This document shows positions 15,506 through 23,369 of a stretch of DNA of 46,998 bases, one piece after another. How positions within the stretch are numbered: the stretch's first letter is position 1; every line of letters begins with the position of its first letter. The position numbers were made by a program, and so were the translations under genes. This DNA is from an uncultured Clostridia bacterium (GTDB lineage Bacteria; Bacillota; Clostridia; Oscillospirales; Oscillospiraceae), in NCBI GenBank assembly GCA_945864305.1, contig CAMBAJ010000008.1:1-46998 (forward strand), in the 5' to 3' direction. The notes beneath the pieces are model-generated. The model worked only from the letters and a program-made list of their open reading frames with translations. It ran no database searches and had not been told where the DNA came from.

Positions 15506-17116
15506 TTAATCGGAAGCCTCCATCTTTTCCACCGCGGCCTTCACAAAGCCGTAAAACAGCGGATGCGGCCGGTCAGGCCGGCTCTTGAACTCGGGGTGGA
15601 ACTGGGCGCCCACGAACCAGGGGTGCTCCGGAATCTCCACGATCTCCACCAGGCGGCCGTTGGGGGACAGGCCCGCCAGGACCATGCCCTTGGCGGTCAT
15701 CTCGTCCCGGAAGTCGTTGTTGAACTCAAAGCGGTGGCGGTGGCGCTCGGAAATCTCCGCCACGCCGTACAGCTCCCGGCTGTGGGTCCCCTCGGTCAGG
15801 ACGCAGGGGTACTTGCCCAGCCGCATGGTGCCGCCCTTGTCGGTGACGTTCATCTGGTCCGGCATCAGATCGATGACCGGGTGCTTCGTGGTCTCAGAGA
15901 ACTCGGAGGACGTGGCGTCATCGTAGCCCAGGACATGGCGGGCGAACTCGATGACCGCCATCTGCATGCCCAGGCAGATGCCGAAGTAGGGGATGTTGTT
16001 CTCCCGGGCGTAGCGGCAGGCGGAGATCATGCCCTCGATGCCCCGGTCGCCGAAGCCGCCGGGCACCAGAATGCCGGTGCAGCCCGCCAGCCGCTCCGCC
16101 GCGTTGGCGTCGCTGACCTCCTCGGAGTTCACCCACTCGATGTCCACCACGGCATCGTTGGCGGTGCCGGCGTGGTTCAGGGACTCCACCACGGAGAGGT
16201 AGGCGTCGTGGAGCTGGGTGTACTTGCCCACCAGGGCGATGCGCACCTGCTTGTGGGCGGCCTTCTCCCGCTGGACCATGGCGCTCCACTCCCGCAGGTC
16301 CGGCTGGTGGGTGATGAGGCCCAGCTTGCGGCAGACCACCTCGTCCAGGCCCTCCTTCGCCATCAGCAGGGGCACTTCATACAGTGTCTCCGCCGTGGTG
16401 TTCTGGATGACGCAGTCCGGCTCCACATTGCAGAACAGGGCGATCTTCCGGCGGACGTCCTCGGTGATGGGCGCGTCGCAGCGGCAGACCAGAATGTCCG
16501 GCTGGATGCCCAGGGAGAGCAGTTCCTTGACGGAGTGCTGGGTGGGCTTGCTCTTCAGCTCGCCGGAGCCGGGAATCTGGACGATCAGGGGCACGTGGAT
16601 GAACAGCACGTCGCCGTGGGGCCGCTCTGCCGCCACCTGCCGGATGGCCTCCAGGAAGGGCTGGGACTCGATGTCGCCCACGGTGCCGCCGATCTCGGAG
16701 ATGACCACGTCCACGTTCTCGTCGGCCATGGCGTAGATGCGGCTCTTGATCTCATTGGTGATATGGGGGATGATCTGGACCGTGGCGCCCAGATAGTCGC
16801 CCCGGCGCTCCCGGTTCAGGACGGACCAGTAAATTTTACCGGAGGAGATGGAACTGTTCCCGGACAGGTCCTCGTCCACGAACCGCTCGTAGTGGCCCAG
16901 GTCCAGGTCTGTCTCCGCGCCGTCGTCGGTCACGAAGACCTCACCGTGCTGATAGGGGCTCATGGTACCGGGGTCCACATTGATATAGGGGTCGAATTTC
17001 TGGTTGCGCACCCGGACGCCCCGCTGCTTCAGCAGCCGTCCCAGAGACGCCGCGCAGATACCCTTGCCCAGGCCCGACACCACGCCGCCGGTCACAAATA
17101 CAAATTTCGTTGACAT
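15506..17116 (-). CDS. pyrG: CTP synthase (glutamine-hydrolysing)
   Basis: A 536-residue enzyme making CTP from UTP, ATP and glutamine, the last step of pyrimidine nucleotide synthesis. The N-terminal synthetase domain (about 1-265) starts [16 protein letters not shown], with the ATP P-loop and the signature [21 protein letters not shown]. The C-terminal class I glutamine amidotransferase has [12 protein letters not shown] (oxyanion), the nucleophile cysteine in YFGICLGMQ and the catalytic HPEF near the end. The length is normal. The ATG at 17116 was chosen over a start nine bases upstream. The promoter at 17567-17595 implies an unusually long leader of about 440 bases, which may carry control elements. 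Confidence 0.98.
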   Translation of the reverse strand: MSTKFVFVTGGVVSGLGKGICAASLGRLLKQRGVRVRNQKFDPYINVDPGTMSPYQHGEVFVTDDGAETDLDLGHYERFVDEDLSGNSSISSGKIYWSVLNRERRGDYLGATVQIIPHITNEIKSRIYAMADENVDVVISEIGGTVGDIESQPFLEAIRQVAAERPHGDVLFIHVPLIVQIPGSGELKSKPTQHSVKELLSLGIQPDILVCRCDAPITEDVRRKIALFCNVEPDCVIQNTTAETLYEVPLLMAKEGLDEVVCRKLGLITHQPDLREWSAMVQREKAAHKQVRIALVGKYTQLHDAYLSVVESLNHAGTANDAVVDIEWVNSEEVSDANAAERLAGCTGILVPGGFGDRGIEGMISACRYARENNIPYFGICLGMQMAVIEFARHVLGYDDATSSEFSETTKHPVIDLMPDQMNVTDKGGTMRLGKYPCVLTEGTHSRELYGVAEISERHRHRFEFNNDFRDEMTAKGMVLAGLSPNGRLVEIVEIPEHPWFVGAQFHPEFKSRPDRPHPLFYGFVKAAVEKMEASD

Positions 17117-17560
17117 GCCTCTCACCTTACCTTTTCACACAATTATTGACCATTTTCAGAATCATACGCAGTTCGTTGCCCGATTTATTTTCGCCGCGGC
17201 GCGCCCCAGGGCGGTATCTCTTGCCGCTTTGCGGCAATTCACCTTCTGTACGTGGCGAAAATACCTCGACCCAGCCTCGGCCCAGAGGAACGGGCCTCGG
17301 CAGACCCGGCGGTATGATGCCGGGCCAGCCGCCTTGGGCGGCGTTCACCAGTGACCGACGTCACTGGTGGGGGGGATTTAAAGGGGGGACCTGTCCCCTC
17401 TTTATCACAAATAAAAAATCACCGTCGGACCATTTTTGCGGCTAAGAATCCCAGTCTCTTTCGGGACTCTCAGCTGCGATCCGCGGTGTCGCTCGTCTGT
17501 TCGATTATCGTCGCTCTGCGGCCCTGCCGCAAACCGCTGCCAAAGCACTTCGAAAAATAC
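17117..17560 (-). promoter_or_regulatory. Long 5' leader of pyrG, hairpin-rich
   Basis: A stretch of about 440 bases without a gene, transcribed if the promoter at 17567-17595 drives pyrG. It contains several dyads: TTGCCGC/GCGGCAA (17222-17238 region), CCAGTGAC/GTCACTGG (about 17349-17368), a GGGGAC/GTCCCC pair near 17386-17400, and AGTCTC/GGGACT near 17454-17474. On the minus strand GATTTTTTATTT (near 17408-17424) is a U-rich run, but I cannot pair a strong stem directly in front of it. The GC hairpin part resembles other intergenic blocks here. No known riboswitch was recognised. Confidence 0.5.
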
Positions 17561-17566
17561 TTTCTC

Positions 17567-17595
17567 ACTATATCACCGCCGTTTTTGATTGTCAA
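17567..17595 (-). promoter_or_regulatory. Promoter reading toward pyrG
   Basis: On the minus strand: TTGACA (17595-17590), a 17-bp spacer and TATAGT (17572-17567). This is a near-consensus sigma-A promoter. The next gene downstream is pyrG, about 445 bases away. Confidence 0.82.
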
Positions 17596-17741
17596 CGCTC
17601 CTCTTTTCCCATTCCCTCCAAATTTTTTCGCAATTCGCACAAGGTCAAAAAATTCCGTCTCCCGGCCATTTCCGGCCGTTTTTCCATCGTGTCTGTCTCT
17701 TACGCCGGAAAACGCCCCATTTATTTTGTATAAAATGACGA

Positions 17742-17770
17742 TTGACTTTATCTCTTTAAAGCTGTATGTT
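17742..17770 (+). promoter_or_regulatory. Promoter of the leader peptide and first ABC operon
   Basis: TTGACT (17742-17747), a 17-bp spacer and TATGTT (17765-17770). The predicted start near 17777 lies about 40 bases before the leader-peptide ATG. Confidence 0.75.
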
Positions 17771-17816
17771 GTAAAAGCAATCTAAGATTTGCCAGTGGGC
17801 GGAAAGGAGTTTCACG

Positions 17817-17933
17817 ATGCGTCGCGTGGTTATTCGTCCCCAGCGGTCCGCTCTGGACTCCTATTATTACTTTAGCAAGGTCCGCTACGCGGGCCGTTTT
17901 CCGCGCACCCTGTCACCGTCCGACTGTGCATGA
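17817..17933 (+). CDS. Leader peptide with Tyr-Tyr-Tyr-Phe control codons (attenuation peptide)
   Basis: A 38-codon reading frame starting ATG at 17817, with AAAGGAG 7 bases upstream (17803-17809), and ending TGA at 17931-17933. It begins MRRVVIRPQRSALDS, then codons 16-19 are TAT TAT TAC TTT (Tyr-Tyr-Tyr-Phe, 17862-17873), and codon 24 is another Tyr. It is basic, has no domain and is probably not functional as a protein. Its place before an intrinsic terminator and an amino-acid importer operon, together with mutually exclusive pairings around the Tyr codons, fits a ribosome-mediated attenuator in which scarce charged tRNA-Tyr or tRNA-Phe stalls the ribosome. Confidence 0.78.
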   Translation: MRRVVIRPQRSALDSYYYFSKVRYAGRFPRTLSPSDCA

Positions 17934-17980
17934 CCGCCGTATGAAGAGCGGCCCTGTCCAGACGGACAGGGCCGTTTTTT
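17844..17980 (+). promoter_or_regulatory. Transcription attenuator with competing hairpins
   Basis: Segment 1 CGGTCCGC (17844-17851, upstream of the Tyr codons) can pair with segment 2 GCGGGCCG (17889-17896). Segment 2 can alternatively pair with segment 3: GGGCCGTTTT (17891-17900) with AGAGCGGCCC (17945-17954), a 10-bp helix with two G-U pairs. Segment 3 also forms the left arm of the terminator (17949-17959 with 17964-17974). A ribosome stalled on Tyr codons 16-18 would cover part of segment 1, free segment 2, form 2:3 and prevent termination. Without a stall, 1:2 and 3:4 can form and transcription stops. The pairings are seen; the mechanism is inferred from classical attenuators. Confidence 0.7.
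17949..17980 (+). terminator. Intrinsic terminator of the attenuator
   Basis: An 11-bp perfect GC-rich stem (17949-17959 with 17964-17974), a loop of AGAC, then six T (17975-17980). It stands between the leader peptide and the lipoprotein gene with no other gene end nearby, so it must control read-through. Confidence 0.9.
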
Positions 17981-18031
17981 ATAGTGTCCCTTGCAATTCA
18001 TACCGAAATTTCAAGTAAGGAGAACAAAACG

Positions 18032-19045
18032 ATGAAAAAGAAGCTGCTTGCACTGACTCTGGCCGCTCTGATGGTCATGAGCCTCGCCGCCTGCGGCGGT
18101 TCCAAGGAAGAACCCGCCGCCGAGACCCCCGCCGAAACCGAACAGACCGAAACCCAGGAACCCGCCGCTGAGACCTACAAGGTCGGCATCTGCCAGCTGG
18201 TCCAGCACGAGGCGCTGGACGCCGCCACCCAGGGCTTCATCGACGCCCTGAATGAGAAGCTGCCCGGCCAGGTGGAGATCGACAACCAGAACGCCTCCAA
18301 CGACATCCCCATGTGCTCCACCATCGTCAACCAGTTCATCGCCGCTGACGTGGACCTGATCATGTGCAACGCCACCCCCGCCCTGCAGGCCGCCGCTGCC
18401 GCCACCACCACCATCCCCATCCTGGGCACCTCTGTCACCGAGTACGGCGTGGCCCTGGGCATCAGCAACTTTGACGGCACCGTGGGCGGCAACATCTCCG
18501 GCACCTCCGACCTGGCTCCTCTGGACCAGCAGGCCGCGATGATCCAGGAGCTGTTCCCCGACGCCAAGACCGTGGGTCTGATCTACTGCTCCGCCGAGGC
18601 CAACAGCCAGTATCAGGTGGACGTGGTCAAGGCCGAGCTGGAAAAGCTGGGCTACACCGCCACCCTGTACTCCTTCTCTGACTCCAACGATCTGGCCGCC
18701 GTCACCGAGAGCGCCGTGGCCGCCTCCGACGTGATCTACGTCCCCACCGACAACACCGTGGCCGCCAACACCGGCATCATCGACAACATCTGCCGTCCCG
18801 CCAAGGTCCCCGTCGTCGCCGGCGAGGAGGGCATCGTCAAGGGCTGCGGCGTGGCCACCCTGTCCATCAGCTACTATGACATCGGCTACAAGACCGGTGA
18901 GATGGCCGCCCAGGTCCTGACCGGCGAGGCCGACATCTCCACCATGCCCATCGAGTACGCGCCTCAGTTCACCAAGAAGTACAACGCTGAGATCTGCGCC
19001 GACCTGGGTCTGGAGATTCCCAGCGACTACGTCGCCGTCGAGTAA
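18032..19045 (+). CDS. ABC transporter substrate-binding lipoprotein (TrpX-like, ABC_sub_bind family), Tyr/Phe-attenuated operon
   Basis: A 337-residue lipoprotein with a signal peptide (MKKKLLALTLAALMVMSLAAC) whose lipobox LAAC places the lipidated cysteine at residue 21. A Glu/Thr/Pro linker and the ABC_sub_bind fold follow: YKVGICQLVQHEALDAA, DNQNASNDIPMCSTIV and GVALGISNFDGTVGGNISGTSD. The family includes the predicted tryptophan importer protein TrpX and is paralogous to the protein at 21413. The ATG at 18032 follows AAGGAG. It is the first gene after the Tyr-rich attenuator, so tyrosine and/or phenylalanine, or a derivative, is the likely ligand (inference). A strong hairpin separates it from the permease, as is usual where the binding protein is needed in excess. 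Confidence 0.9.
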   Translation: MKKKLLALTLAALMVMSLAACGGSKEEPAAETPAETEQTETQEPAAETYKVGICQLVQHEALDAATQGFIDALNEKLPGQVEIDNQNASNDIPMCSTIVNQFIAADVDLIMCNATPALQAAAAATTTIPILGTSVTEYGVALGISNFDGTVGGNISGTSDLAPLDQQAAMIQELFPDAKTVGLIYCSAEANSQYQVDVVKAELEKLGYTATLYSFSDSNDLAAVTESAVAASDVIYVPTDNTVAANTGIIDNICRPAKVPVVAGEEGIVKGCGVATLSISYYDIGYKTGEMAAQVLTGEADISTMPIEYAPQFTKKYNAEICADLGLEIPSDYVAVE

Positions 19046-19069
19046 TTTTTCGGCAGGTTTTTTGAAAAA

Positions 19070-19104
19070 GCAGCGGGAAAGGGCTTCCCTTTCCCGCTGC
19101 CTTT
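19070..19104 (+). terminator. Hairpin between binding protein and permease (partial terminator or mRNA stabiliser)
   Basis: A 14-bp perfect stem (19070-19083 with 19087-19100) with a 3-base loop, followed by CTTTTGC. The tail is short, so some read-through into the permease gene is expected; it would lower permease expression relative to the lipoprotein. Confidence 0.75.
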
Positions 19105-19149
19105 TGCTAATATGTTGATATCTATCAACACTTTTGGGGGAAGATACAT

Positions 19150-20073
19150 ATGAATCCAATCGCGCTTCTCAACTCGCTCCCCGGCGCGGTCTCACAGGGA
19201 CTGATCTGGGGCATCATGGCCATCGGCGTCTACCTCACCTATAAGATTCTGGATGTGGCGGACCTGACGGTGGACGGCACCATGTGCACGGGCGGTGCCG
19301 TGTTTATCATGCTGACCATGGCCGGCTGGTCCATTCCCGCCGCGCTGCTGGCCTCCTTCGCGGCCGGTATGCTGGCGGGTCTGGCCACGGGCCTTCTCCA
19401 CACCGCCTGCGGCATCCCCGCCATTCTCTCCGGCATCCTGACCCAGCTGGCTTTGTACTCCGTGAACCTGCGGATCATGGGCAAGGCCAACCAGCCCATC
19501 AACGCCAACAACTACAAGCTGCTGGTGTCCTCCCGGAACGTAAAGGTCCTGTCCGTGGAGAACCCCATCCTGGTGGTGGGCATCGTGTGTCTCGTGGTCA
19601 TCGCCCTGCTGTACTGGTTCTTCGGCACGGAGCTGGGCTGCGCCCTCCGCTCCACCGGCTCCAACCCCGCCATGAGCCGGGCCCAGGGCATCAACACCAA
19701 CTTCACCACCGTTCTGGGCCTGATGCTCTCCAACGGCCTGGTGGCCCTGTCCTCCGCTCTTTTGAGCCAGTATCAGGGCTTTGCCGACGTCAGCATGGGC
19801 CGCGGCGCCATCGTCATCGGCCTGGCCGCCGTCATCATCGGCGACGTGATCTTCGGCAAGGTCTTCACCAACTTCGCCCTGAAACTCCTCAGCGTGGTCA
19901 TCGGCTCCGTCATCTACTACACCGTGTACTCCCTGGTCATCTGGCTGGGCATGAGCGGCGACGACATGAAGCTCATCACCTCCCTGATTGTGGCCCTGTT
20001 CCTGTCCATTCCCTACTGGAAGGGCAAGTACTTCAGCAAGCCCGCCAAGAAAGGAGGCGCCGCAAATGCTTGA
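19150..20073 (+). CDS. ABC transporter permease (TrpY-like), first operon
   Basis: A 307-residue membrane protein of the branched-chain/ribose-type permease superfamily, with about eight or nine hydrophobic segments. It starts with VSQGLIWGIMAIGVYLTYKILDVADLTVDG, characteristic of TrpY-like permeases (the DVADLTVDGT motif), and has RSTGSNPAMSRAQGIN, matching the cytoplasmic coupling loop (RA.G.N) that contacts the ATPase. The ATG at 19150 has GGGGGAAG 7-12 bases upstream. The last 8 bases overlap the ATPase start. It forms the channel for the substrate delivered by the upstream lipoprotein. Confidence 0.92.
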   Translation: MNPIALLNSLPGAVSQGLIWGIMAIGVYLTYKILDVADLTVDGTMCTGGAVFIMLTMAGWSIPAALLASFAAGMLAGLATGLLHTACGIPAILSGILTQLALYSVNLRIMGKANQPINANNYKLLVSSRNVKVLSVENPILVVGIVCLVVIALLYWFFGTELGCALRSTGSNPAMSRAQGINTNFTTVLGLMLSNGLVALSSALLSQYQGFADVSMGRGAIVIGLAAVIIGDVIFGKVFTNFALKLLSVVIGSVIYYTVYSLVIWLGMSGDDMKLITSLIVALFLSIPYWKGKYFSKPAKKGGAANA

Positions 20074-20860
20074 GATCAAAGAAATCTGGAAGACCTTCAA
20101 CGCCGGCACCGTCAACGAAAAGCAGGCCCTCCGGGGCGTCAGCCTGACCCTGAACGACGGCGACTTCTGCACCGTCATCGGCGGCAACGGCGCCGGTAAG
20201 TCCACCATGCTCAACGCCGTGGCCGGCACCTGGACCGTGGATTCCGGCACCATCTCCATCGGCGGCACCGACGTCACCCGCCTGCCGGAGTACAAGCGGG
20301 CCAAGTTCATCGGCCGCGTGTTCCAGGACCCCATGCTGGGCACCGCCCCCACCATGCAGATCATCGAAAATCTGGCGCTGGCGGCCCGCCGGGGCCAGAC
20401 CCGCAGTCTGAAGTGGGGCATCACCAAGGCCGAGAAGGAGCGGTATCAGGAGCTGCTCCGGGGCCTGGACCTGGGTCTGGAGGACCGGCTCACCAGCAAG
20501 GTGGGCCTCCTGTCCGGCGGCCAGCGCCAGGCGCTGACGCTGCTGATGGCCTCTTTGCAGAAGCCCAAGCTGCTGCTTCTGGACGAGCACACCGCCGCCC
20601 TGGACCCCAAGACCGCCGCCAAGGTGCTGGAGCTCTCCGACCGCATCGTGGAGGAGAACCACCTGACCACCATGATGGTCACCCACAACATGAAGGACGC
20701 CATCGTCCACGGCAACCGGCTGATCATGATGTATGACGGCCGCATCGTCATCGACGTCTCCGGCGAGGAGAAGAAGAAGCTGACGGTCCCCCAGCTGCTG
20801 GACCTGTTCAGCAAGGTCAGCGGCAGCGACGAGGCCGACGACAAGCTGCTGCTGTCCTGA
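20066..20860 (+). CDS. ABC transporter ATP-binding protein (TrpZ-like), first operon
   Basis: A 264-residue importer ATPase. Walker A is GGNGAGKST (about 40-48), the Q-loop RVFQDPMLGTAPTM, the signature LLSGGQRQALTLL, Walker B LLLLDEHTAALDP, and the switch histidine VTHNMKDAI. AAAGGAGG precedes the ATG at 20066. The start lies within the permease 3' end: the shared bases ATGCTTGA hold the ATPase start and the permease stop, giving tight translational coupling. The same 8-base overlap occurs in the second operon. It ends the operon; a GC hairpin follows. Confidence 0.95.
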   Translation: MLEIKEIWKTFNAGTVNEKQALRGVSLTLNDGDFCTVIGGNGAGKSTMLNAVAGTWTVDSGTISIGGTDVTRLPEYKRAKFIGRVFQDPMLGTAPTMQIIENLALAARRGQTRSLKWGITKAEKERYQELLRGLDLGLEDRLTSKVGLLSGGQRQALTLLMASLQKPKLLLLDEHTAALDPKTAAKVLELSDRIVEENHLTTMMVTHNMKDAIVHGNRLIMMYDGRIVIDVSGEEKKKLTVPQLLDLFSKVSGSDEADDKLLLS

Positions 20861-20889
20861 TTTTTCCCGGTTTTTCATGAGATTTCGCT

Positions 20890-20916
20890 CCCCCGGGCGG
20901 TGCTTCCGCCCGGGGG
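20890..20916 (+). terminator. GC-rich hairpin after the first ABC operon
   Basis: An 11-bp perfect stem (20890-20900 with 20906-20916) with a loop of TGCTT. Only weak T-richness follows (GGAATTGTTATCCC), so it is a poor intrinsic terminator by itself but the likely transcript end. Confidence 0.55.
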
Positions 20917-20966
20917 GGAATTGTTATCCCTTTACCGCGCTGACGCAAATTTGTGCAATTTGGGGG

Positions 20967-20995
20967 TTGACAATCGTCCGCCGTGTGCGTATAAT
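20967..20995 (+). promoter_or_regulatory. Consensus promoter of the T-box operon
   Basis: TTGACA (20967-20972), a 17-bp spacer and TATAAT (20990-20995): a perfect consensus sigma-A promoter. Predicted transcription start near 21002. A promoter this strong fits a transcript that is controlled after initiation. Confidence 0.94.
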
Positions 20996-21002
20996 GCAAA
21001 GC

Positions 21003-21283
21003 AATCAAACAAACCAAACCGATGAGCAAGAGGAGTACCTGGTCAGGTCACCTTTCAGAGAGCCGTGGATGGTGGGATCACGGCAGAGAACTTTCCAGCG
21101 AATGGACTTGCGAGGGCAGAGCGAACGGGCGGACGCCTCAGTAGCGGCTGACGGGGACCGCACCCGTTACCAGCGCGGCACGGATGGATGTCCGTGAGAC
21201 GAGCGGGCGCTATGCGCCAACTTGGGTGGTACCGCAGGATTCAGAGTCTTGTCCCAATGATGGGATGAGGCTTTTATTTTTTT
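21003..21283 (+). promoter_or_regulatory. T-box riboswitch, tryptophan specifier (UGG)
   Basis: Senses uncharged tRNA and lets transcription continue when the amino acid is scarce. Stem I base GCAAG (21026-21030) pairs with CTTGC (21107-21111), and CTGG (21039-21042) with CCAG (21095-21098). The internal loop has AGTA on the left and CGAATGGA on the right, so the specifier after GAA is TGG (21103-21105), Trp. The T-box itself, TTGGGTGGTACCGCAG, lies at 21222-21237. The terminator is a 12-bp stem with G-U pairs (21245-21256 with 21261-21272) followed by TTTATTTTTTT. One caveat: the T-box variable base is U, which pairs best with an A discriminator, whereas many bacterial tRNA-Trp have G. Confidence 0.92.
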
Positions 21284-21412
21284 CCCGGGAGGTCCATGAC
21301 ATGAGACGGCTGACAAAACGATGGTGACGCCGCTGACTTACAGTTTCAGACGCACCGCAAACTGCCATACAACAATTTTACAATCACAATCTTTCAGATA
21401 GGAGAATCGATC

Positions 21413-22444
21413 ATGAAAAACTTCAAGAGATTTGCTTCCGCCATTCTGGCTCTGACCCTGGCCCTGTCCCTCACCGCCTGCGGCGGCTCCAAGGAGACCG
21501 CCTCCGACGCCCCCGCTGATTCCGGCGATTCCGCCCCCGCCGAGGAGACCGCCAAGGTCTACAAGATCGGCATCTCCCAGTACGGCGAGCACGCCTCCCT
21601 GGACAACTGCCGGGAGGGCTTCCTCCAGGGTCTGGCCGAGGCCGGTCTGGTGGAGGGCACCGACTTTGAGGTGGACTACCAGAACGCCGGATTCGACGAC
21701 TCCATCGCCACCCAGATCGGCCAGAGCTTCTCCGCCGAGGATGTGGACCTGATGGTCGCCATCGCCACCCCCTCCGCCACGGCCTGCTACGCCGCCGCCG
21801 AGGACAAGGACATCCCCGTCATCTTCACCGCCATTACCGACCCCGTCCAGGCCAAGCTGGACTCCGGCAACGTCACCGGCACCTCCGACAAGCTGCCCGT
21901 GGAGGCCCAGCTGGACCTGATCCGTCAGATGCAGCCCAACGCCAAGACCATCGGCATCATCTACACCACCAGCGAGCCCAACTCCGTCTCCGCCATCGCC
22001 GAGTACCAGGAGAAGGCCCCCGACTTCGGCTTTGAGATCGACGCCATCGGCGTCACCGCCCAGTCCGAGGTCACCCAGGCCGCCGACACCCTGATCTCCC
22101 ACAAGGTGGACTGCATCTCCAACCTGACCGACAACAACGTGGTGGGCGTCCTGGCCGCCATCCTGGAAAAGACCAACGAGGCCGGTATCCCCATCTACGG
22201 CTCCGAGGTGGAGCAGGTGAAGCTGGGCTGCGTGGCCTCCGCCGGTATCGACTACGTCCAGCTGGGCATCCAGACCGGCAAGATGGCCGCCAAGGTCCTG
22301 ACCGGCGAGGCCACCTGCCAGGACCTGCCCTATGAGACCATCGAGGAGTACGGCATCTACATCAACTCCGACATGCTGGACGCCATGGGCATCACCCTCC
22401 CCGACGAGATCGCCGCCAAGGCCGTGGAGGCCAGCGAGGCCTGA
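21413..22444 (+). CDS. ABC transporter substrate-binding lipoprotein (TrpX-like), Trp T-box operon
   Basis: A 343-residue lipoprotein. The signal peptide ends in the lipobox LTAC with cysteine at residue 20, followed by a Ser/Asp/Ala linker. The ABC_sub_bind domain shows YKIGISQYGEHASLDNCREGF, DYQNAGFDDSIATQIGQSF, FTAITDPVQAKL and NVTGTSDKLPVEAQLDLI, close to described TrpX proteins. TAGGAGA precedes the ATG at 21413. The Trp T-box immediately upstream makes tryptophan the most likely ligand, in line with the TrpXYZ importers predicted in other Firmicutes. It is clearly paralogous to the protein at 18032 but not a recent copy: identity is confined to motif blocks. Confidence 0.93.
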   Translation: MKNFKRFASAILALTLALSLTACGGSKETASDAPADSGDSAPAEETAKVYKIGISQYGEHASLDNCREGFLQGLAEAGLVEGTDFEVDYQNAGFDDSIATQIGQSFSAEDVDLMVAIATPSATACYAAAEDKDIPVIFTAITDPVQAKLDSGNVTGTSDKLPVEAQLDLIRQMQPNAKTIGIIYTTSEPNSVSAIAEYQEKAPDFGFEIDAIGVTAQSEVTQAADTLISHKVDCISNLTDNNVVGVLAAILEKTNEAGIPIYGSEVEQVKLGCVASAGIDYVQLGIQTGKMAAKVLTGEATCQDLPYETIEEYGIYINSDMLDAMGITLPDEIAAKAVEASEA

Positions 22445-22476
22445 TTTTCACACCAACATCATAAGGAGCTGTTTTC

Positions 22477-23340
22477 ATGAAACTTGTCACGTATCAGTAT
22501 GACGGCATCGAGCGCGTGGGCGCCCTGACAGCGGACGGCGCCGCCATCCTCCCCCTGCCCTATCCCGACATGAATACCCTCATCGAATCGGCTTCCTTCG
22601 CCGACCTGCTCTCTGCCGCCAGCGCGGCAGAGAGCTCTGGCGCTTCTGTGCCGGCGGCGGAGGCGGTCCTGTGCGCTCCCATCCCCCGGCCCCGGCAGGA
22701 CATCATCTGCCTGGGCATGAACTACCGGGACCACCTGACCGAGGCCGCCAACTACGACAGCGCCTTCGCCAAGGAGCGGCCCGTCACCGTGTACTTCTCC
22801 AAGCGGGTCAGCCAGGCCGTGGCGCCGGAGGGCTTCATTGAGCGCCACGCAGGTCTGACAGAGCGGCTGGACTATGAGAACGAGCTGGCCGTCATCCTCG
22901 GCAAGACCGCCCGGGACGTGAAGGCCGCCGACGCGGCGGACTACATCTTCGGCTACACCATCGTCAACGACGTGTCCGCCCGGGAGGTCCAGACCGCCCA
23001 CAAGCAGTTCTACTTCGGCAAGAGCCTGGACGGCTTCACCCCCATGGGCCCCTGCATCACCACGGCGGACGAGATCGCCTTCCCCCCGGCGCTGACGCTG
23101 ACCACCCTGGTCAACGGCGAGCTCCGGCAGAACTCCAACACCAGCCTGCTCCTCAACAGCATCGCCGAGATCATCGAGGAGCTGTCCTCCGGCATGACCC
23201 TGCTACCCGGCACCATCATCGCCACCGGCACCCCCGCCGGCGTGGGCATGGGCTTTGATCCCCCGAAATTCCTGGCCTCCGGCGACGTGGTGGCGTGCAC
23301 CATCGAGGGCATCGGCACCCTGCGGAACACCGTCCGCTGA
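22477..23340 (+). CDS. Fumarylacetoacetate hydrolase (FAH) family protein inside the Trp importer operon
   Basis: A 287-residue cytoplasmic enzyme of the FAH superfamily, whose members hydrolyse or decarboxylate 2,4-dioxo acids and related compounds with a divalent metal. The fold core is visible: DIICLGMNYRDHL, ERLDYENELAVILG (two metal-binding glutamates, around residues 134-136), IFGYTIVNDVSAREVQ (the metal aspartate), and IATGTPAGVGMGFDPPKFLASGD near the end. AAGGAG precedes the ATG at 22477. It lies 32 bases after the lipoprotein and 29 before the permease, so it is part of the T-box transcript. No FAH gene occurs in the sister operon. The substrate is unknown; an aromatic or indole-derived oxo acid is only a guess. 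Confidence 0.92.
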   Translation: MKLVTYQYDGIERVGALTADGAAILPLPYPDMNTLIESASFADLLSAASAAESSGASVPAAEAVLCAPIPRPRQDIICLGMNYRDHLTEAANYDSAFAKERPVTVYFSKRVSQAVAPEGFIERHAGLTERLDYENELAVILGKTARDVKAADAADYIFGYTIVNDVSAREVQTAHKQFYFGKSLDGFTPMGPCITTADEIAFPPALTLTTLVNGELRQNSNTSLLLNSIAEIIEELSSGMTLLPGTIIATGTPAGVGMGFDPPKFLASGDVVACTIEGIGTLRNTVR

Positions 23341-23369
23341 TCTCAAACCCAAACAAGGAGGGTCTCGCC

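Noticed and set aside
15449-17113. 554-codon open frame antisense to pyrG
   Set aside because: Same kind of shadow; pyrG motifs are complete on the minus strand and this frame has no ribosome binding site or domain.
17127-17785. Small frames in the pyrG leader region
   Set aside because: They cross hairpins and the promoter and show no start signal or family resemblance.
20877-20925. A second riboswitch between the two importer operons
   Set aside because: Only a simple GC hairpin; the T-box begins further downstream with its own promoter.
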